Assembly: GCA_000285855.2 (NCBI GenBank)
Contig: HE978651.1
Coordinates: 2,894,337 to 2,958,336 of the forward strand
DNA: 64,000 bases
Origin: Ruminococcus sp. JC304
GTDB taxonomy: Bacteria; Bacillota; Clostridia; Lachnospirales; Lachnospiraceae
Reading direction: 5' to 3'
Below the pieces are notes generated by a model, which saw only the letters and a list, made by a program, of their open reading frames with translations, was not told the DNA's origin and did not search any database. The position numbers and the translations under genes are program-made. Below are positions 24,923 to 34,642 of the stretch, in pieces. Within the stretch, counting starts at the first letter, position 1. The number at the start of each line of letters is the position of its first letter.

Positions 24923-27304
24923 TTATTCCTCCAGATCATCCACATACTTCTGGATATTTGATGCATTTACATACTTTGTCACATTCTTTCCGCTCATAAC
25001 CACCAGCGTAGGTGCCTGCATAATTCCAAACTCCTTGGCCATCTCCGGATTTTTCTCAGCATCAATGATCTCAAGTTCTTCACCCTCCAGCATCTTCTTG
25101 GCCATCTTACAATTTGGACAGGTACTGGTGGTAAAAAGATATTTATGTTCTGTCACAGGCTGGATTTTCACATCATCCTCTGTCATAGTTACCACACTGG
25201 TGTGTACAGGCTTCATTTTTTTCAGATGTGAATGCATCACATCATACAGGGTACGGTTCTTATACTCCTGTGCCTTACCGTCATTCCAGTTCTGTACCGG
25301 ACGGTAATAACCGGTAATACGGCTGTAAACCTCCGCCTTCTTACCACACTTCGGACAGGTAAAATGTTCTCCGCTGATATAACCATGCTCCTTACATACT
25401 GAATATGTAGGAGAAATCGTGTAATACGGAAGCTTATAATTCTCAGCAATCTTACGAACCAGCGCAGCTGCTGCCTTCCAGTCAGGAAGCTTCTCACCGA
25501 TAAATGCATGGAATACAGTACCTGAAGTATACAGTGTCTGTAATTCATCCTGAATATCCAGTGCATCAAAAATATCTGTTGTATATTCCACCGGAAGGTG
25601 GGAACTGTTTGTATAATATGGAGTATCACCTCTGCTTCCGGCTGTACGGATATCCGGCCAGCGCTTTCTGTCATGCTTTGCCAGACGATAGGCTGTAGAT
25701 TCTGCCGGAGTAGCTTCCAGGTTGAACAGTTCACCTTCATATTCCACCTGATAATCAGACAGTCTCTCTCTCATATGGAGAAGAACCTCTTTGGTAAACT
25801 GTTGGGTACGCTCATCAGACATATCTCCTCCAAGCCAGCAGGCATTTAACCCAACCTCATTCATTCCCACCAGACCAATGGTAGAGAAATGATTGGAAAA
25901 GCTGCCCAGATATCTCTTAGTATAAGGATACAGGCCCTCATTAAGAAGCTTGGTGATCACTTCTCTCTTAATGTGCAGGGAACGCGCAGCCAGGTCCATC
26001 ATATGATCCAAACGTCTGTAAAATTCTTCCGGGGTCTTGGACTGATAAGCAATTCTCGGCATATTAATAGTAACAACACCAACGGAACCTGTACTCTCAC
26101 CGGAGCCAAAGAAACCGCCGCTCTTTTTGCGGAGCTCCCTCAGATCCAGACGAAGTCTGCAGCACATGCTTCTGATATCGCTGGGTTTCATATCACTGTT
26201 AATATAATTGGAGAAATATGGAGTTCCATATTTGGAAGTCATTTCAAAAAGCAATCGGTTGTTTTCTGTATCTGACCAGTCAAATTCCTTTGTGATAGAA
26301 TATGTGGGGATGGGATACTGGAAGCCTCTGCCGTTGGCATCTCCCTCGATCATGGTCTCAATAAAGGCCTTATTGATCATATCCATTTCTTTTTTGCAGT
26401 CTTTGTATTTGAAATCCATATTTTTGCCGCCTACAATAGCCGGCAGCTCTGCAAGATCATCCGGAACTGTCCAGTCCAGGGTAATATTGGAAAACGGAGC
26501 CTGGGTTCCCCATCTGCTGGGAGTATTTACCCCGTAGATAAAGGATTCAATACATTTCTTCACTTCCGGATAGCTCAGGTTGTCAGCCTTTACAAAAGGA
26601 GCAAGATATGTATCAAAGGATGAAAATGCCTGGGCACCGGCCCACTCATTCTGCATAATTCCCAGGAAATTCACCATCTGATTGCAAAGTACACTTAAAT
26701 GTCTGGCCGGTGAAGAAGTGATCTTGCCTTCAATACCTCCCAGACCTTCCTGGATCAGCTGCTTCAATGACCAGCCTGCACAATATCCTGTAAGCATGGA
26801 CAGATCATGGATATGGATATCCGCATTTCTGTGAGCCTCAGCAATCTCATCATCATAAATCTCAGACAGCCAGTAATTTGCAGTTACTGCACCGGAGTTG
26901 CTCAGGATCAGTCCTCCTACAGAATAAGTAACTGTAGAATTCTCCTTTACACGCCAGTCTTCTACTTTTACATAACTGTTTACGATTTCTTTATAATCCA
27001 GAATCGTAGATTTCATATTACGTACTTTTTCCCTCTGCTTGCGGTAAAGGATATATGCCTTTGCCACGTCTGCATATCCAGCCTGGATCAGTACATTCTC
27101 CACACTGTCCTGAATCTCTTCTACAGAAATCTTATTATCCCTGATCTTATTCTGAAAATCTGCTGTCACCCGCAGTCCCAGCAGATCAATCATCTCTTTG
27201 CTGTAATTCTTTTCCTGCGCATCAAACGCTTTATCAATGGCAGATGTGATCTTACCTATCTTGAACTCATCCATCTGTCCATCCCGTTTCACTACCTGAA
27301 ACAT
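24923..27304 (-). CDS. nrdD: Class III ribonucleotide reductase fused to a thioredoxin-like domain
   Basis: The start at 27304 follows GGGAGG and gives 793 residues. It has an N-terminal ATP-cone (VKRDGQMDEFKIGKI), a reductase barrel, a zinc site (CxxC at HFTCPKCG) and the glycyl radical loop SRITGYYRP with Gly at about 665. After the glycyl domain comes an extra region of about 75 residues with FTTSTCPNCKMAKKML (Cys729, Cys732) and a cis-proline APTLVV, a thioredoxin/NrdH-like fold. The fused redoxin probably supplies electrons in place of formate; this is inferred from the thioredoxin-dependent NrdD2 group. Its promoter carries two NrdR-type boxes. Confidence 0.92.
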   Translation of the reverse strand: MFQVVKRDGQMDEFKIGKITSAIDKAFDAQEKNYSKEMIDLLGLRVTADFQNKIRDNKISVEEIQDSVENVLIQAGYADVAKAYILYRKQREKVRNMKSTILDYKEIVNSYVKVEDWRVKENSTVTYSVGGLILSNSGAVTANYWLSEIYDDEIAEAHRNADIHIHDLSMLTGYCAGWSLKQLIQEGLGGIEGKITSSPARHLSVLCNQMVNFLGIMQNEWAGAQAFSSFDTYLAPFVKADNLSYPEVKKCIESFIYGVNTPSRWGTQAPFSNITLDWTVPDDLAELPAIVGGKNMDFKYKDCKKEMDMINKAFIETMIEGDANGRGFQYPIPTYSITKEFDWSDTENNRLLFEMTSKYGTPYFSNYINSDMKPSDIRSMCCRLRLDLRELRKKSGGFFGSGESTGSVGVVTINMPRIAYQSKTPEEFYRRLDHMMDLAARSLHIKREVITKLLNEGLYPYTKRYLGSFSNHFSTIGLVGMNEVGLNACWLGGDMSDERTQQFTKEVLLHMRERLSDYQVEYEGELFNLEATPAESTAYRLAKHDRKRWPDIRTAGSRGDTPYYTNSSHLPVEYTTDIFDALDIQDELQTLYTSGTVFHAFIGEKLPDWKAAAALVRKIAENYKLPYYTISPTYSVCKEHGYISGEHFTCPKCGKKAEVYSRITGYYRPVQNWNDGKAQEYKNRTLYDVMHSHLKKMKPVHTSVVTMTEDDVKIQPVTEHKYLFTTSTCPNCKMAKKMLEGEELEIIDAEKNPEMAKEFGIMQAPTLVVMSGKNVTKYVNASNIQKYVDDLEE

Positions 27305-27349
27305 ATCAAAGCCTCCCAACCTTCTCAAGTAAAATAATGATTCCGTTTC

Positions 27350-27378
27350 ATTGTATCATCGTCCTGTAATTCCGTCAA
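27350..27378 (-). promoter_or_regulatory. Promoter of the thioredoxin-fused nrdD
   Basis: Minus strand: TTGACG (27373-27378), 17-bp spacer, TACAAT (27350-27355), about 46 bp from the start codon. Confidence 0.75.
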
Positions 27379-27387
27379 CATTAAAAA

Positions 27388-27435
27388 ACACCATATATTG
27401 TGTTTTATTTTAATCATAAAAACATTATATGGTGT
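27388..27435. promoter_or_regulatory. Two NrdR-type boxes that also form the hflX terminator
   Basis: Box 1, ACACCATATATTGTGT (27388-27403), matches the NrdR consensus ACACWATATATWGTGT nearly throughout. Box 2 (27420-27435, core ATTATATGGTGT) matches less well. They start 32 bp apart, three helical turns, as in known NrdR operators, and sit directly upstream of the nrdD -35. In the minus-strand hflX transcript the same two arms pair as a 12-bp stem followed by T6, so one sequence may serve as operator and terminator. Confidence 0.72.
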
Positions 27436-27450
27436 TTCTCTTTCTGTTTT

Positions 27451-28686
27451 TTATACTACCTGAGGGTAGATTTCCCGGGGAACCCTTGCCTTTACAGCAA
27501 TCCCGGACTCTGTATATTCTTCTGAGATCAATTGTCCGAATTCACGGATCAGCTGAATTTTCCCAGCCTCCTGATAAGGAAAAACTCTCTCTACATAGAT
27601 CAGCTCCTCTGTCAGAAGCTTCTCCAGAAGATCATTTAATGCATCCAGCCCTTCCCCGGTCCTGGCTGAAATTTTCAGCGAATAATCTGATTTAAAATCT
27701 CTGAGTACTGCTGCCCCCGGTGCATCCTGCTTATTAAAAAGGGTAATGATCTTTTTCCCCAGTACCCCCAGTTCCTTCAAGGTCTCATATACCACATGGA
27801 TCTGCATTTCTGCCTGAGGATTAGAAGCATCTACCACATGGATAATATAATCTGCATACTTAGCCTCTTCCAGTGTACTTTTAAAGGCTTCCACCAGATG
27901 ATGGGGCAATTTATTGATAAAACCAACAGTATCCGTCAACAGGATCTGTTGTCCATCCTTCAGATTCAGAATTCTTGTGGTAGGATCCAGGGTTGCAAAT
28001 AATTTATCTTCAGACAGAACCGATGCACCTGTAAGCTTATTCAGCAAAGTAGATTTTCCGGCATTGGTATATCCCACAATAGCCGCTGTTTTTACCTTAC
28101 CTCTTGCCCGTCCGGTACGGAGCAGCTCTCTGTGCTTTTCCACCTGTGCCAGATCCTGCTTCAGAGCTGAAATTCTGGTGCGGATAAGACGTCTGTCTGT
28201 CTCCAGCTTCTTCTCACCGGGCCCTCTGGTTCCGATTCCACCGCCCAGACGGGACAGAGATTCCCGCAGACCTACCAGTCTTGCCGAACGATAGCGAAGC
28301 TGTGCCAGCTCCACCTGAATCTTTCCTTCACTGGTAACTGCCCTTGCAGCAAAAATATCCAGGATCAGCAACGTCCTGTCCATAACCTTACAGTCAAGCT
28401 CCCTCTCCAGATTATTCAGCTGCGCCGGAGACAGCTCATCATCACAGATCACTCCTGTGGCATCCATGGCATATACCAGAGAACGCACTTCCTCTATTTT
28501 ACCTTTACCGATATAAGTACCGGGATGTACTGCCTCACGATTCTGGATCATCCTTCCCACAGTCACTGCTCCTGCAGTTTCTGCAAGCTCCTCCAGCTCG
28601 TCCAGGGAATCCAGTACATTGTCCTCTGCAGCCGTCTGCACACCTATAAGGATCACCCGTTCTTCTAATCTGCCAAGCTCTTCCAT
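27451..28686 (-). CDS. hflX: GTPase HflX
   Basis: Ribosome-associated GTPase involved in rescue or splitting of stalled ribosomes. It has 411 residues: the N-terminal HflX domain, a coiled linker, then a G domain with GYTNAGKSTLLN (G1), DPTTR (G2), DTVGFI (G3) and NKQD (G4), and a short C-terminal domain. It is followed by the NrdR-box/terminator region and preceded by a TPR lipoprotein gene 8 bp away. Confidence 0.95.
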   Translation of the reverse strand: MEELGRLEERVILIGVQTAAEDNVLDSLDELEELAETAGAVTVGRMIQNREAVHPGTYIGKGKIEEVRSLVYAMDATGVICDDELSPAQLNNLERELDCKVMDRTLLILDIFAARAVTSEGKIQVELAQLRYRSARLVGLRESLSRLGGGIGTRGPGEKKLETDRRLIRTRISALKQDLAQVEKHRELLRTGRARGKVKTAAIVGYTNAGKSTLLNKLTGASVLSEDKLFATLDPTTRILNLKDGQQILLTDTVGFINKLPHHLVEAFKSTLEEAKYADYIIHVVDASNPQAEMQIHVVYETLKELGVLGKKIITLFNKQDAPGAAVLRDFKSDYSLKISARTGEGLDALNDLLEKLLTEELIYVERVFPYQEAGKIQLIREFGQLISEEYTESGIAVKARVPREIYPQVV

Positions 28687-28694
28687 ATACTCTC

Positions 28695-29840
28695 CTACTG
28701 TTCCTCAGAACTGTCTGTATTTGCACTATCTGCGGCATTACTATCCACAGCAGCAGCCTCTGCTGTTGTCTCTGCTCCGGAATTTTCATTCTGCCCGGTT
28801 ACACGGGTTTTCAGAAATGCCAGTTCTTTTTTCATAGTCTTATCATCCGGATACAGTTCCAGATACTCTTCTGCTTTCTGTTTTGCAGTTACAAAATCAA
28901 GCTTCTTCTCATATATTGTCATCTCATTAAACAAAAGACTTTTCAGTTCCTCTCCTTCTGCAAAGGTGAGGGCACTGGAAATATTAGAAAGAGCACTGTC
29001 ATAATCTCCATCCTCTATATCACAGAGAGCCAGACCATTAAAGCCTCTGGCACTGTCCTCTGCCTGAGATACATATTCCTCAAATTTTTTTCTGGCACTG
29101 GCTGTATCCTTCTGTTCCATGTAAACCATTCCCTGGAGAAGCACGGCCTCTGTATTGCCATCATCTGCAGCCTCCTGCAGTTCTTTCTGGGCATTATCAT
29201 AATCACCCATATAATAATATACCCGTCCCCTGTCACAATGATCCTGGGCATTGTCTGCAGTCTTTGACAGAGCAGCTTCCAGATAGCGGGTTCCATCTGC
29301 TTCCATATCCTTTTCCAGATAAGCACTGTAAATGCGGATTGCCATATCGTAAGTAGCTTCTTCTCCATATGCCTGTTCAAAATCAGTGGAAGCCTCCTCA
29401 TAGGAATCCATGGCCAATGCCACCTCACCTGTAAGGAAATACACATCTGCATCCATATCATAATCTGCTGCAATAGACTGACAATCTGCCATTGCCTCAT
29501 CATATGCTTTTATTTTTAGGTATGCAGCTGCTCTGTAGGATAAAATATCCTTTTTCAGAGATTTTCCAACCTTCTTACAATTCAGGGCATCCGTAAAATT
29601 TTCAATGGCCTCTTTATAATTTCCAAGATGCACATTCGCCACTCCTGCCCCTCTGTAAGAGCCCGCCAGATTTACGCCGGCAGCAATAGCAGTTTCAAAT
29701 TCCTGCAGCGCTTCGTCATATTTTTCTGCTTCCAGATCACTGGATGCCTGTCTGTAATTTTTCATATCACTGCTGCAGCCGGAAAAAGAGACAATTCCCA
29801 GGCATACAGCCAAAAACACTGCTATCTTTCTATTCTTCAT
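28695..29840 (-). CDS. TPR-repeat lipoprotein
   Basis: 381 residues: a signal peptide with lipobox SFSGC (Cys22), then a run of tetratricopeptide-type helical pairs (for example KYDEALQEFETAIAAG, NYKEAIENFTDALNC, DYDNAQKELQEAADDG, DYDSALSNISSALTFA) and a low-complexity Ala/Asp/Ser tail. It is anchored outside the membrane and probably works as a protein-binding scaffold; the partner is unknown. It lies between glmM (22 bp upstream) and hflX (8 bp downstream), so it is likely co-transcribed with both. Confidence 0.8.
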   Translation of the reverse strand: MKNRKIAVFLAVCLGIVSFSGCSSDMKNYRQASSDLEAEKYDEALQEFETAIAAGVNLAGSYRGAGVANVHLGNYKEAIENFTDALNCKKVGKSLKKDILSYRAAAYLKIKAYDEAMADCQSIAADYDMDADVYFLTGEVALAMDSYEEASTDFEQAYGEEATYDMAIRIYSAYLEKDMEADGTRYLEAALSKTADNAQDHCDRGRVYYYMGDYDNAQKELQEAADDGNTEAVLLQGMVYMEQKDTASARKKFEEYVSQAEDSARGFNGLALCDIEDGDYDSALSNISSALTFAEGEELKSLLFNEMTIYEKKLDFVTAKQKAEEYLELYPDDKTMKKELAFLKTRVTGQNENSGAETTAEAAAVDSNAADSANTDSSEEQ

Positions 29841-29862
29841 GAGTATCCTTTATATCACAAAT

Positions 29863-31209
29863 TTAATCAATAACCAGACCTTCTGCTTCCATTACTCTCA
29901 CTACCCGGTCTACATTTTCATGACAGAGTTCATCTGTTCCTGCCTCTACCATAACACGGATCAGAGGTTCTGTACCACTTTCACGGACCAGAATACGACC
30001 TTCATTGCCCAGAGATATGGCAACCTCCTCAACAGCCTTTACAACCGCCGGATTTTCTCTGGCAGTTTTCTTGTCAGACACACGCACATTGCGCAGAAGC
30101 TGAGGATAAACTTTCATTTCCTTTGCCAGATCACATAAAGTTGCTTTTTTCTCTACGCAAGCCTCCATGATCATAAGAGAAGTCAGGATTCCATCTCCTG
30201 TTGCTGCATATCTGCTAAAAATAATATGTCCTGACTGCTCACCGCCAATGCTGTAATTATTTTCCATCATATTCTCAGCAACATATTTATCACCTACTGC
30301 TGTCTGCTCGTAATCAATTCCTTCTCTTTCCAGGGATTTGTACAGACCCAGATTAGACATTACAGTAGTTACCACTGTATTGCCATTTAATCTTCCCTGC
30401 TCCTTGAGATATTTTCCACAGACATACATGATCTTATCTCCATCGATCACATTTCCCAGATGATCCACTGCAATACAGCGGTCTGCATCTCCATCATAGG
30501 CAAAACCAATATCAAGACCATTATCCACCACATATTTCTGAAGCACTTCAATATGTGTAGACCCACAGTTTGTATTAATGTTAGTTCCATCCGGCTCATT
30601 ATTGATCACGTATGTTTTTGCACGGAGTGCATCAAATACACTCTTGGCAATAGCTGAGGAGCTTCCGTTTGCACAATCCAGACCAACTTTAATATTTTTA
30701 AAATCACGGCATGGAATAGAAATCAGATGTCCGATATAGCGGTTACGTCCGGAAGCAAAATCTATAGTACGTCCTACGTCCTCCCGGGTTGCCAGAGGAA
30801 GTTCTTCCAGCACACCGTCCAGGTAAGACTCGATCCTGGCCTCAATCTCAGCCTCAATTTTCTGTCCATTTCCATTCAGCAGTTTGATTCCATTATCATA
30901 AAAGGGATTGTGGCTTGCAGAAATCATAATACCACAATCAAAATCCTCTGTGCGGACTGCATAGGAAACACTTGGTGTAGTAGTAACATGAAGAAGATAT
31001 GCATCTGCACCGGAAGCAGTCAGTCCTGCTACCAGAGCATATTCAAACATATAGCTGCTTCTTCTGGTGTCTTTACCGATAACAATCTTTGCTTTGTGGT
31101 TCCTGCCATAATACCAGCCTACATAACGTCCAACCTTAAATGCATGATTTACTGTCAGTTTGACATTAGCTTCTCCTCGAAAACCATCTGTTCCAAAATA
31201 TTTTCCCAT
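29863..31209 (-). CDS. glmM: Phosphoglucosamine mutase
   Basis: Converts glucosamine-6-phosphate to glucosamine-1-phosphate for UDP-GlcNAc synthesis. 448 residues, with the opening YFGTDGFRGEAN, the phosphoserine loop ISASHNPFYDNGIK (Ser about 100), the metal loop DGDADRC and the C-terminal sugar-phosphate site VRESGTEPLIRVMVE. Complete, with no oddities. Confidence 0.96.
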   Translation of the reverse strand: MGKYFGTDGFRGEANVKLTVNHAFKVGRYVGWYYGRNHKAKIVIGKDTRRSSYMFEYALVAGLTASGADAYLLHVTTTPSVSYAVRTEDFDCGIMISASHNPFYDNGIKLLNGNGQKIEAEIEARIESYLDGVLEELPLATREDVGRTIDFASGRNRYIGHLISIPCRDFKNIKVGLDCANGSSSAIAKSVFDALRAKTYVINNEPDGTNINTNCGSTHIEVLQKYVVDNGLDIGFAYDGDADRCIAVDHLGNVIDGDKIMYVCGKYLKEQGRLNGNTVVTTVMSNLGLYKSLEREGIDYEQTAVGDKYVAENMMENNYSIGGEQSGHIIFSRYAATGDGILTSLMIMEACVEKKATLCDLAKEMKVYPQLLRNVRVSDKKTARENPAVVKAVEEVAISLGNEGRILVRESGTEPLIRVMVEAGTDELCHENVDRVVRVMEAEGLVID

Positions 31210-31237
31210 AATGCTCCTCCTTAATTAATAACTATAT

Positions 31238-32314
31238 TTATACCTCATCCTGTAAGTTACTCAGCTTCGCTGCCTGATCTGCTGCGATCAGACTATCAAT
31301 GATCTCATCCAGGTCACCATTTAAAATATTATCCAGACGGTGGAGGGTCAACTTGATCCTGTGGTCTGTCACACGTCCCTGAGGGAAATTATAAGTACGG
31401 ATCTTCTCTGAACGGTCGCCGGTTCCAATCTGACTCCTGCGCGCCTCTGCCTCTGCGTCATGCTGCTTGGCAAGCTCCATCTCATACAGACGGGAACGAA
31501 GTACCTTCAGAGCCTTATCCTTATTTTTCAGCTGTGATTTTTCATCCTGACAGGAAATTACAATACCTGTAGGAATATGAGTCAGTCGTACTGCTGAATC
31601 TGTAGTATTAACGCACTGTCCACCGTTACCGGAAGCACGGAACACATCAAATTTACAGTCATTCATATCCAGATGGAAATCAATCTCCTCTGCCTCAGGC
31701 ATAATTGCCACTGTACAGGTAGAGGTATGGATACGTCCGCCGGATTCTGTCTCAGGTACTCGCTGCACACGATGTACACCACTTTCATATTTCAGTCTGG
31801 AATAAGCTCCTGCACCTGTGATCATGAAAGTAACTTCCTTAAATCCGCCGATTCCGTTTTCATTAAGGCTCATCATCTCTGTTTTCCAGCGCCGTGATTC
31901 CGCATATTTCACATACATACGGTAAATTTCTGCTGCAAAAAGAGCTGCCTCATCTCCGCCGGCACCTGCCCGGATCTCTACGATAACATTCTTACTGTCG
32001 TTTGGATCCTTTGGAAGAAGAAGAATCTTCAGTTCATGCTCCAGCTCCTCTACCTTTTTCTTTGCATCGGATAGCTCCTCTTTGAGCATTTCCCTCATTT
32101 CTTCATCCTTTTCCTCTTCCAGCATGGCAATGCTGTCCTGGATGGTTTCTTTATTTTTCTTATATTCACGATAAGTGTCTACGATAGGCTGCAGATCACT
32201 CTGTTCCTTCATAAGCTTCTGGAAATGCTCCTGGTTATCTGTAACTCCGGGCTCTCCCAGTTCATTCAGTACCTCCTCAAAGCGAATGAGCAGATCGTCT
32301 AATTTATCAAACAT
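31238..32314 (-). CDS. prfA: Peptide chain release factor 1
   Basis: Terminates translation at UAA and UAG. It has 358 residues, with the GGQ motif in [17 protein letters not shown] (GGQ about 232) and the class I release factor domains in order. The 3' end of prmC, which methylates this GGQ glutamine, overlaps the prfA start by 8 bp, so factor and modifying enzyme are coupled. Confidence 0.97.
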   Translation of the reverse strand: MFDKLDDLLIRFEEVLNELGEPGVTDNQEHFQKLMKEQSDLQPIVDTYREYKKNKETIQDSIAMLEEEKDEEMREMLKEELSDAKKKVEELEHELKILLLPKDPNDSKNVIVEIRAGAGGDEAALFAAEIYRMYVKYAESRRWKTEMMSLNENGIGGFKEVTFMITGAGAYSRLKYESGVHRVQRVPETESGGRIHTSTCTVAIMPEAEEIDFHLDMNDCKFDVFRASGNGGQCVNTTDSAVRLTHIPTGIVISCQDEKSQLKNKDKALKVLRSRLYEMELAKQHDAEAEARRSQIGTGDRSEKIRTYNFPQGRVTDHRIKLTLHRLDNILNGDLDEIIDSLIAADQAAKLSNLQDEV

Positions 32315-33182
32315 TCTGTTCCTCCTGTAATGATTTCTGTCCCAGGACCACGCGGTCTAATCCACACAGGTCCCTCTTTATTTCTGTATTTATAAATCCT
32401 TCTTTGTCCAGCAATTCTTTCACAGCTTTTCCCTGATCCCAGCCAATCTCATAGAGAAGCCAGCCTCCGGGAAGTATATAATCCATGGCCTGCTTCGTAA
32501 TGGCACGGTAGAAGTACAGTCCGTCCGCCTTTCCATCCAAAGCCATCCGGGGATCATGCAGCCTTACCTCTTCCATCAGTCCCTCAATCTCCCCTGTGGG
32601 AATATAGGGTGGGTTTGATATCAGCATATCATAAACCGGCCCGCTGAAATATTCTGAAGAAAACAGATCACTTTTTACAAACTCTGCCCTGTCTGCTGTC
32701 TGAAGCCTCCGGGCATTGCAGGCAGCCACCTTCAATGCTTTTTCCGAAAGATCTGCCCCTGCGCCGGATGCATCCGGAACTTCCAGCAGAAGACTGGTCA
32801 GGATACAGCCTGAACCTGTGCACATATCCAGAACCCTGGGCTTTTGCCTGCCCTTCAGAAGTCTGAGCGCTTCCTCCACCAGTGTCTCCGTATCCTGTCT
32901 GGGAATCAGCACATCTTCATTAACGTAAAATTCATATCCCATAAAAAAAGCCTGATGCGTCAGATGCTGAAGAGGGATATGCTGCGAGCGACCTGTGACC
33001 AACTCCAGATACCGGTCCGCTGTCTCTTTTGTAACACATTCTTCTCCGTGTGCAAGGTAATACGCCCGGCTTTTTCCTGTGATATATTCCAGAAGGAGGC
33101 GGGCATCCAGCCCAGCCTCCTCAATTCCTGCCTGTGCAAGAATTTCCTGTCCTTTTTTTAATAATCCTGTAAGGGTTTCCAT
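32307..33182 (-). CDS. prmC: Release factor glutamine methyltransferase
   Basis: SAM-dependent methylation of the GGQ glutamine of release factors. 291 residues: an N-terminal helical substrate-recognition domain, the SAM site [11 protein letters not shown] and the catalytic NPPY (ISNPPYIP). It overlaps prfA. Confidence 0.95.
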   Translation of the reverse strand: METLTGLLKKGQEILAQAGIEEAGLDARLLLEYITGKSRAYYLAHGEECVTKETADRYLELVTGRSQHIPLQHLTHQAFFMGYEFYVNEDVLIPRQDTETLVEEALRLLKGRQKPRVLDMCTGSGCILTSLLLEVPDASGAGADLSEKALKVAACNARRLQTADRAEFVKSDLFSSEYFSGPVYDMLISNPPYIPTGEIEGLMEEVRLHDPRMALDGKADGLYFYRAITKQAMDYILPGGWLLYEIGWDQGKAVKELLDKEGFINTEIKRDLCGLDRVVLGQKSLQEEQNV

Positions 33183-33209
33183 AGCTTCTTTCCTCCCAGG
33201 TCTTTTCTC

Positions 33210-34208
33210 CTACTTTGCAGCAGCTGTCTTTTCATCAGAAGGATAAGGAATATCCAGTTCAAATTCCTCCTTCAGATATGCTCTCCAGTCAAACACCGCT
33301 TCAACAGCCTTAATGGCAACCTCTGCCATATCCGCTGTAGGTTCCTTTGTAGTAAGCTTCTGCATTGCCAGACCTGGCTTGCTGAAAAAATCTGCGATCT
33401 TGCTGTCTGATCTGCCTGCCCACTGAATGATCTCAAAGGAAATACCTGCCACGATCGGTACCATCAGAAGTCTTCCGAATAATCTTACCCAGTAAACCGG
33501 TACCAATACAAATATAAAATGCAGAAAAATACTGACGATCATTACCAGAAACAGAAAACTGGTTCCACATCTTTTATGCTGTCTGGAGCTTGCCAGTACA
33601 TTCTCCACGGTAAGCGGAAGACCATGCTCCACACAATTGATACACTTGTGCTCTGCCCCATGATACATAAACGTTCTCTGGATATCCTTCATTCTGGAAA
33701 TGAGAATCATATATCCCATGAACAATGCCAGCTTTACAAAAGCCTCCACAATGGTCACCACAAACTCAGAAGCTCCTACCTTACGACAAAGACTGGCCAA
33801 TGCATAAGGCAAAAGCATGAACGCCGCAATGGATACTACAATAGAAATTGCCACTGTAATATATAACAGCCATTTAAACTGCCTGTCTTCTTTTTTCTTT
33901 TTTGCTGCAAGCTCTTCCTCAGTGAGGGATGCATTCTTTTCTGCTTCTTCCTCATCCTCCTCATCACCTGCGATCTCGGCAGAGTACATCAGACACTTCG
34001 TTCCTATCACCAGAGAATCCACAAAGCTTACAACTCCACGGATCAGCGGATATTTCAGAAATTTTGCATTTCCAAATATACACTTATAGTCCTCTACCTT
34101 TAACTCAATTTCTTTATCCGGCCTGCGCACTGCAATGGAGTATTTATCTTTATGGCGCATCATGATGCCTTCCATAACTGCCTGGCCGCCAATATTTGAT
34201 GATTTCAT
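33210..34208 (-). CDS. DUF1385 family membrane protein
   Basis: 332 residues. It begins SNIGGQAVMEGIMMR and contains the family segment YHGAEHKCINCVEHG, with conserved His and Cys that may bind a metal, between membrane segments. The acidic stretch EEDEEEAEKN lies before the first membrane pair. The family nearly always sits between rpmE and prmC in Clostridia, as here. Its function is not known. Confidence 0.88.
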   Translation of the reverse strand: MKSSNIGGQAVMEGIMMRHKDKYSIAVRRPDKEIELKVEDYKCIFGNAKFLKYPLIRGVVSFVDSLVIGTKCLMYSAEIAGDEEDEEEAEKNASLTEEELAAKKKKEDRQFKWLLYITVAISIVVSIAAFMLLPYALASLCRKVGASEFVVTIVEAFVKLALFMGYMILISRMKDIQRTFMYHGAEHKCINCVEHGLPLTVENVLASSRQHKRCGTSFLFLVMIVSIFLHFIFVLVPVYWVRLFGRLLMVPIVAGISFEIIQWAGRSDSKIADFFSKPGLAMQKLTTKEPTADMAEVAIKAVEAVFDWRAYLKEEFELDIPYPSDEKTAAAK

Positions 34209-34230
34209 CTTTTTCTCCTAAAGACCAAGA

Positions 34231-34258
34231 AAGGTTGAGATTTCCCAACCTCAACCTT
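34231..34258 (-). terminator. Stem-loop between rpmE and the DUF1385 gene
   Basis: AAGGTTGAG / CTCAACCTT hairpin with a short T-rich tail on the minus strand. Probably a leaky terminator that lets rpmE be expressed above the genes that follow. Confidence 0.55.
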
Positions 34259-34280
34259 CTCAATTCATACTATATTCTGA

Positions 34281-34493
34281 TTATTTGCTCAGACCATATT
34301 TCTTATTGAACTTATCAATACGTCCACGAGCCTGTGCAGCTTTCTGCTGACCTGTGTAGAATGGATGACATTTGGAGCAGATTTCTACGTGGATGTCCTG
34401 CTTTGTAGAACCTGTTACGAATGTATTACCGCAGTTACAGGTTACAGTTGCCTGATAGTAGTTCGGATGGATTCCTTCTCTCATGATTTTCAC
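34281..34493 (-). CDS. rpmE: 50S ribosomal protein L31 (zinc type)
   Basis: 70 residues. It has the zinc-binding cysteines of the C+ form, CNCG and [10 protein letters not shown]. Downstream of rho in the usual order. Ribosome site AGAGAGGTG. Confidence 0.96.
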   Translation of the reverse strand: MKIMREGIHPNYYQATVTCNCGNTFVTGSTKQDIHVEICSKCHPFYTGQQKAAQARGRIDKFNKKYGLSK

Positions 34494-34642
34494 CTCTCTG
34501 TAAAGATTCTATTTACTATTCGTATTCATTGACGAATTATCACTGATTGCCACTTATGCGGCACCAGCAAATTTACTATTAATTAAACAGCTTTTTGATT
34601 ATATCACAGCCCCCGGAGGAATGCAAGGTATTTTACATTTTT

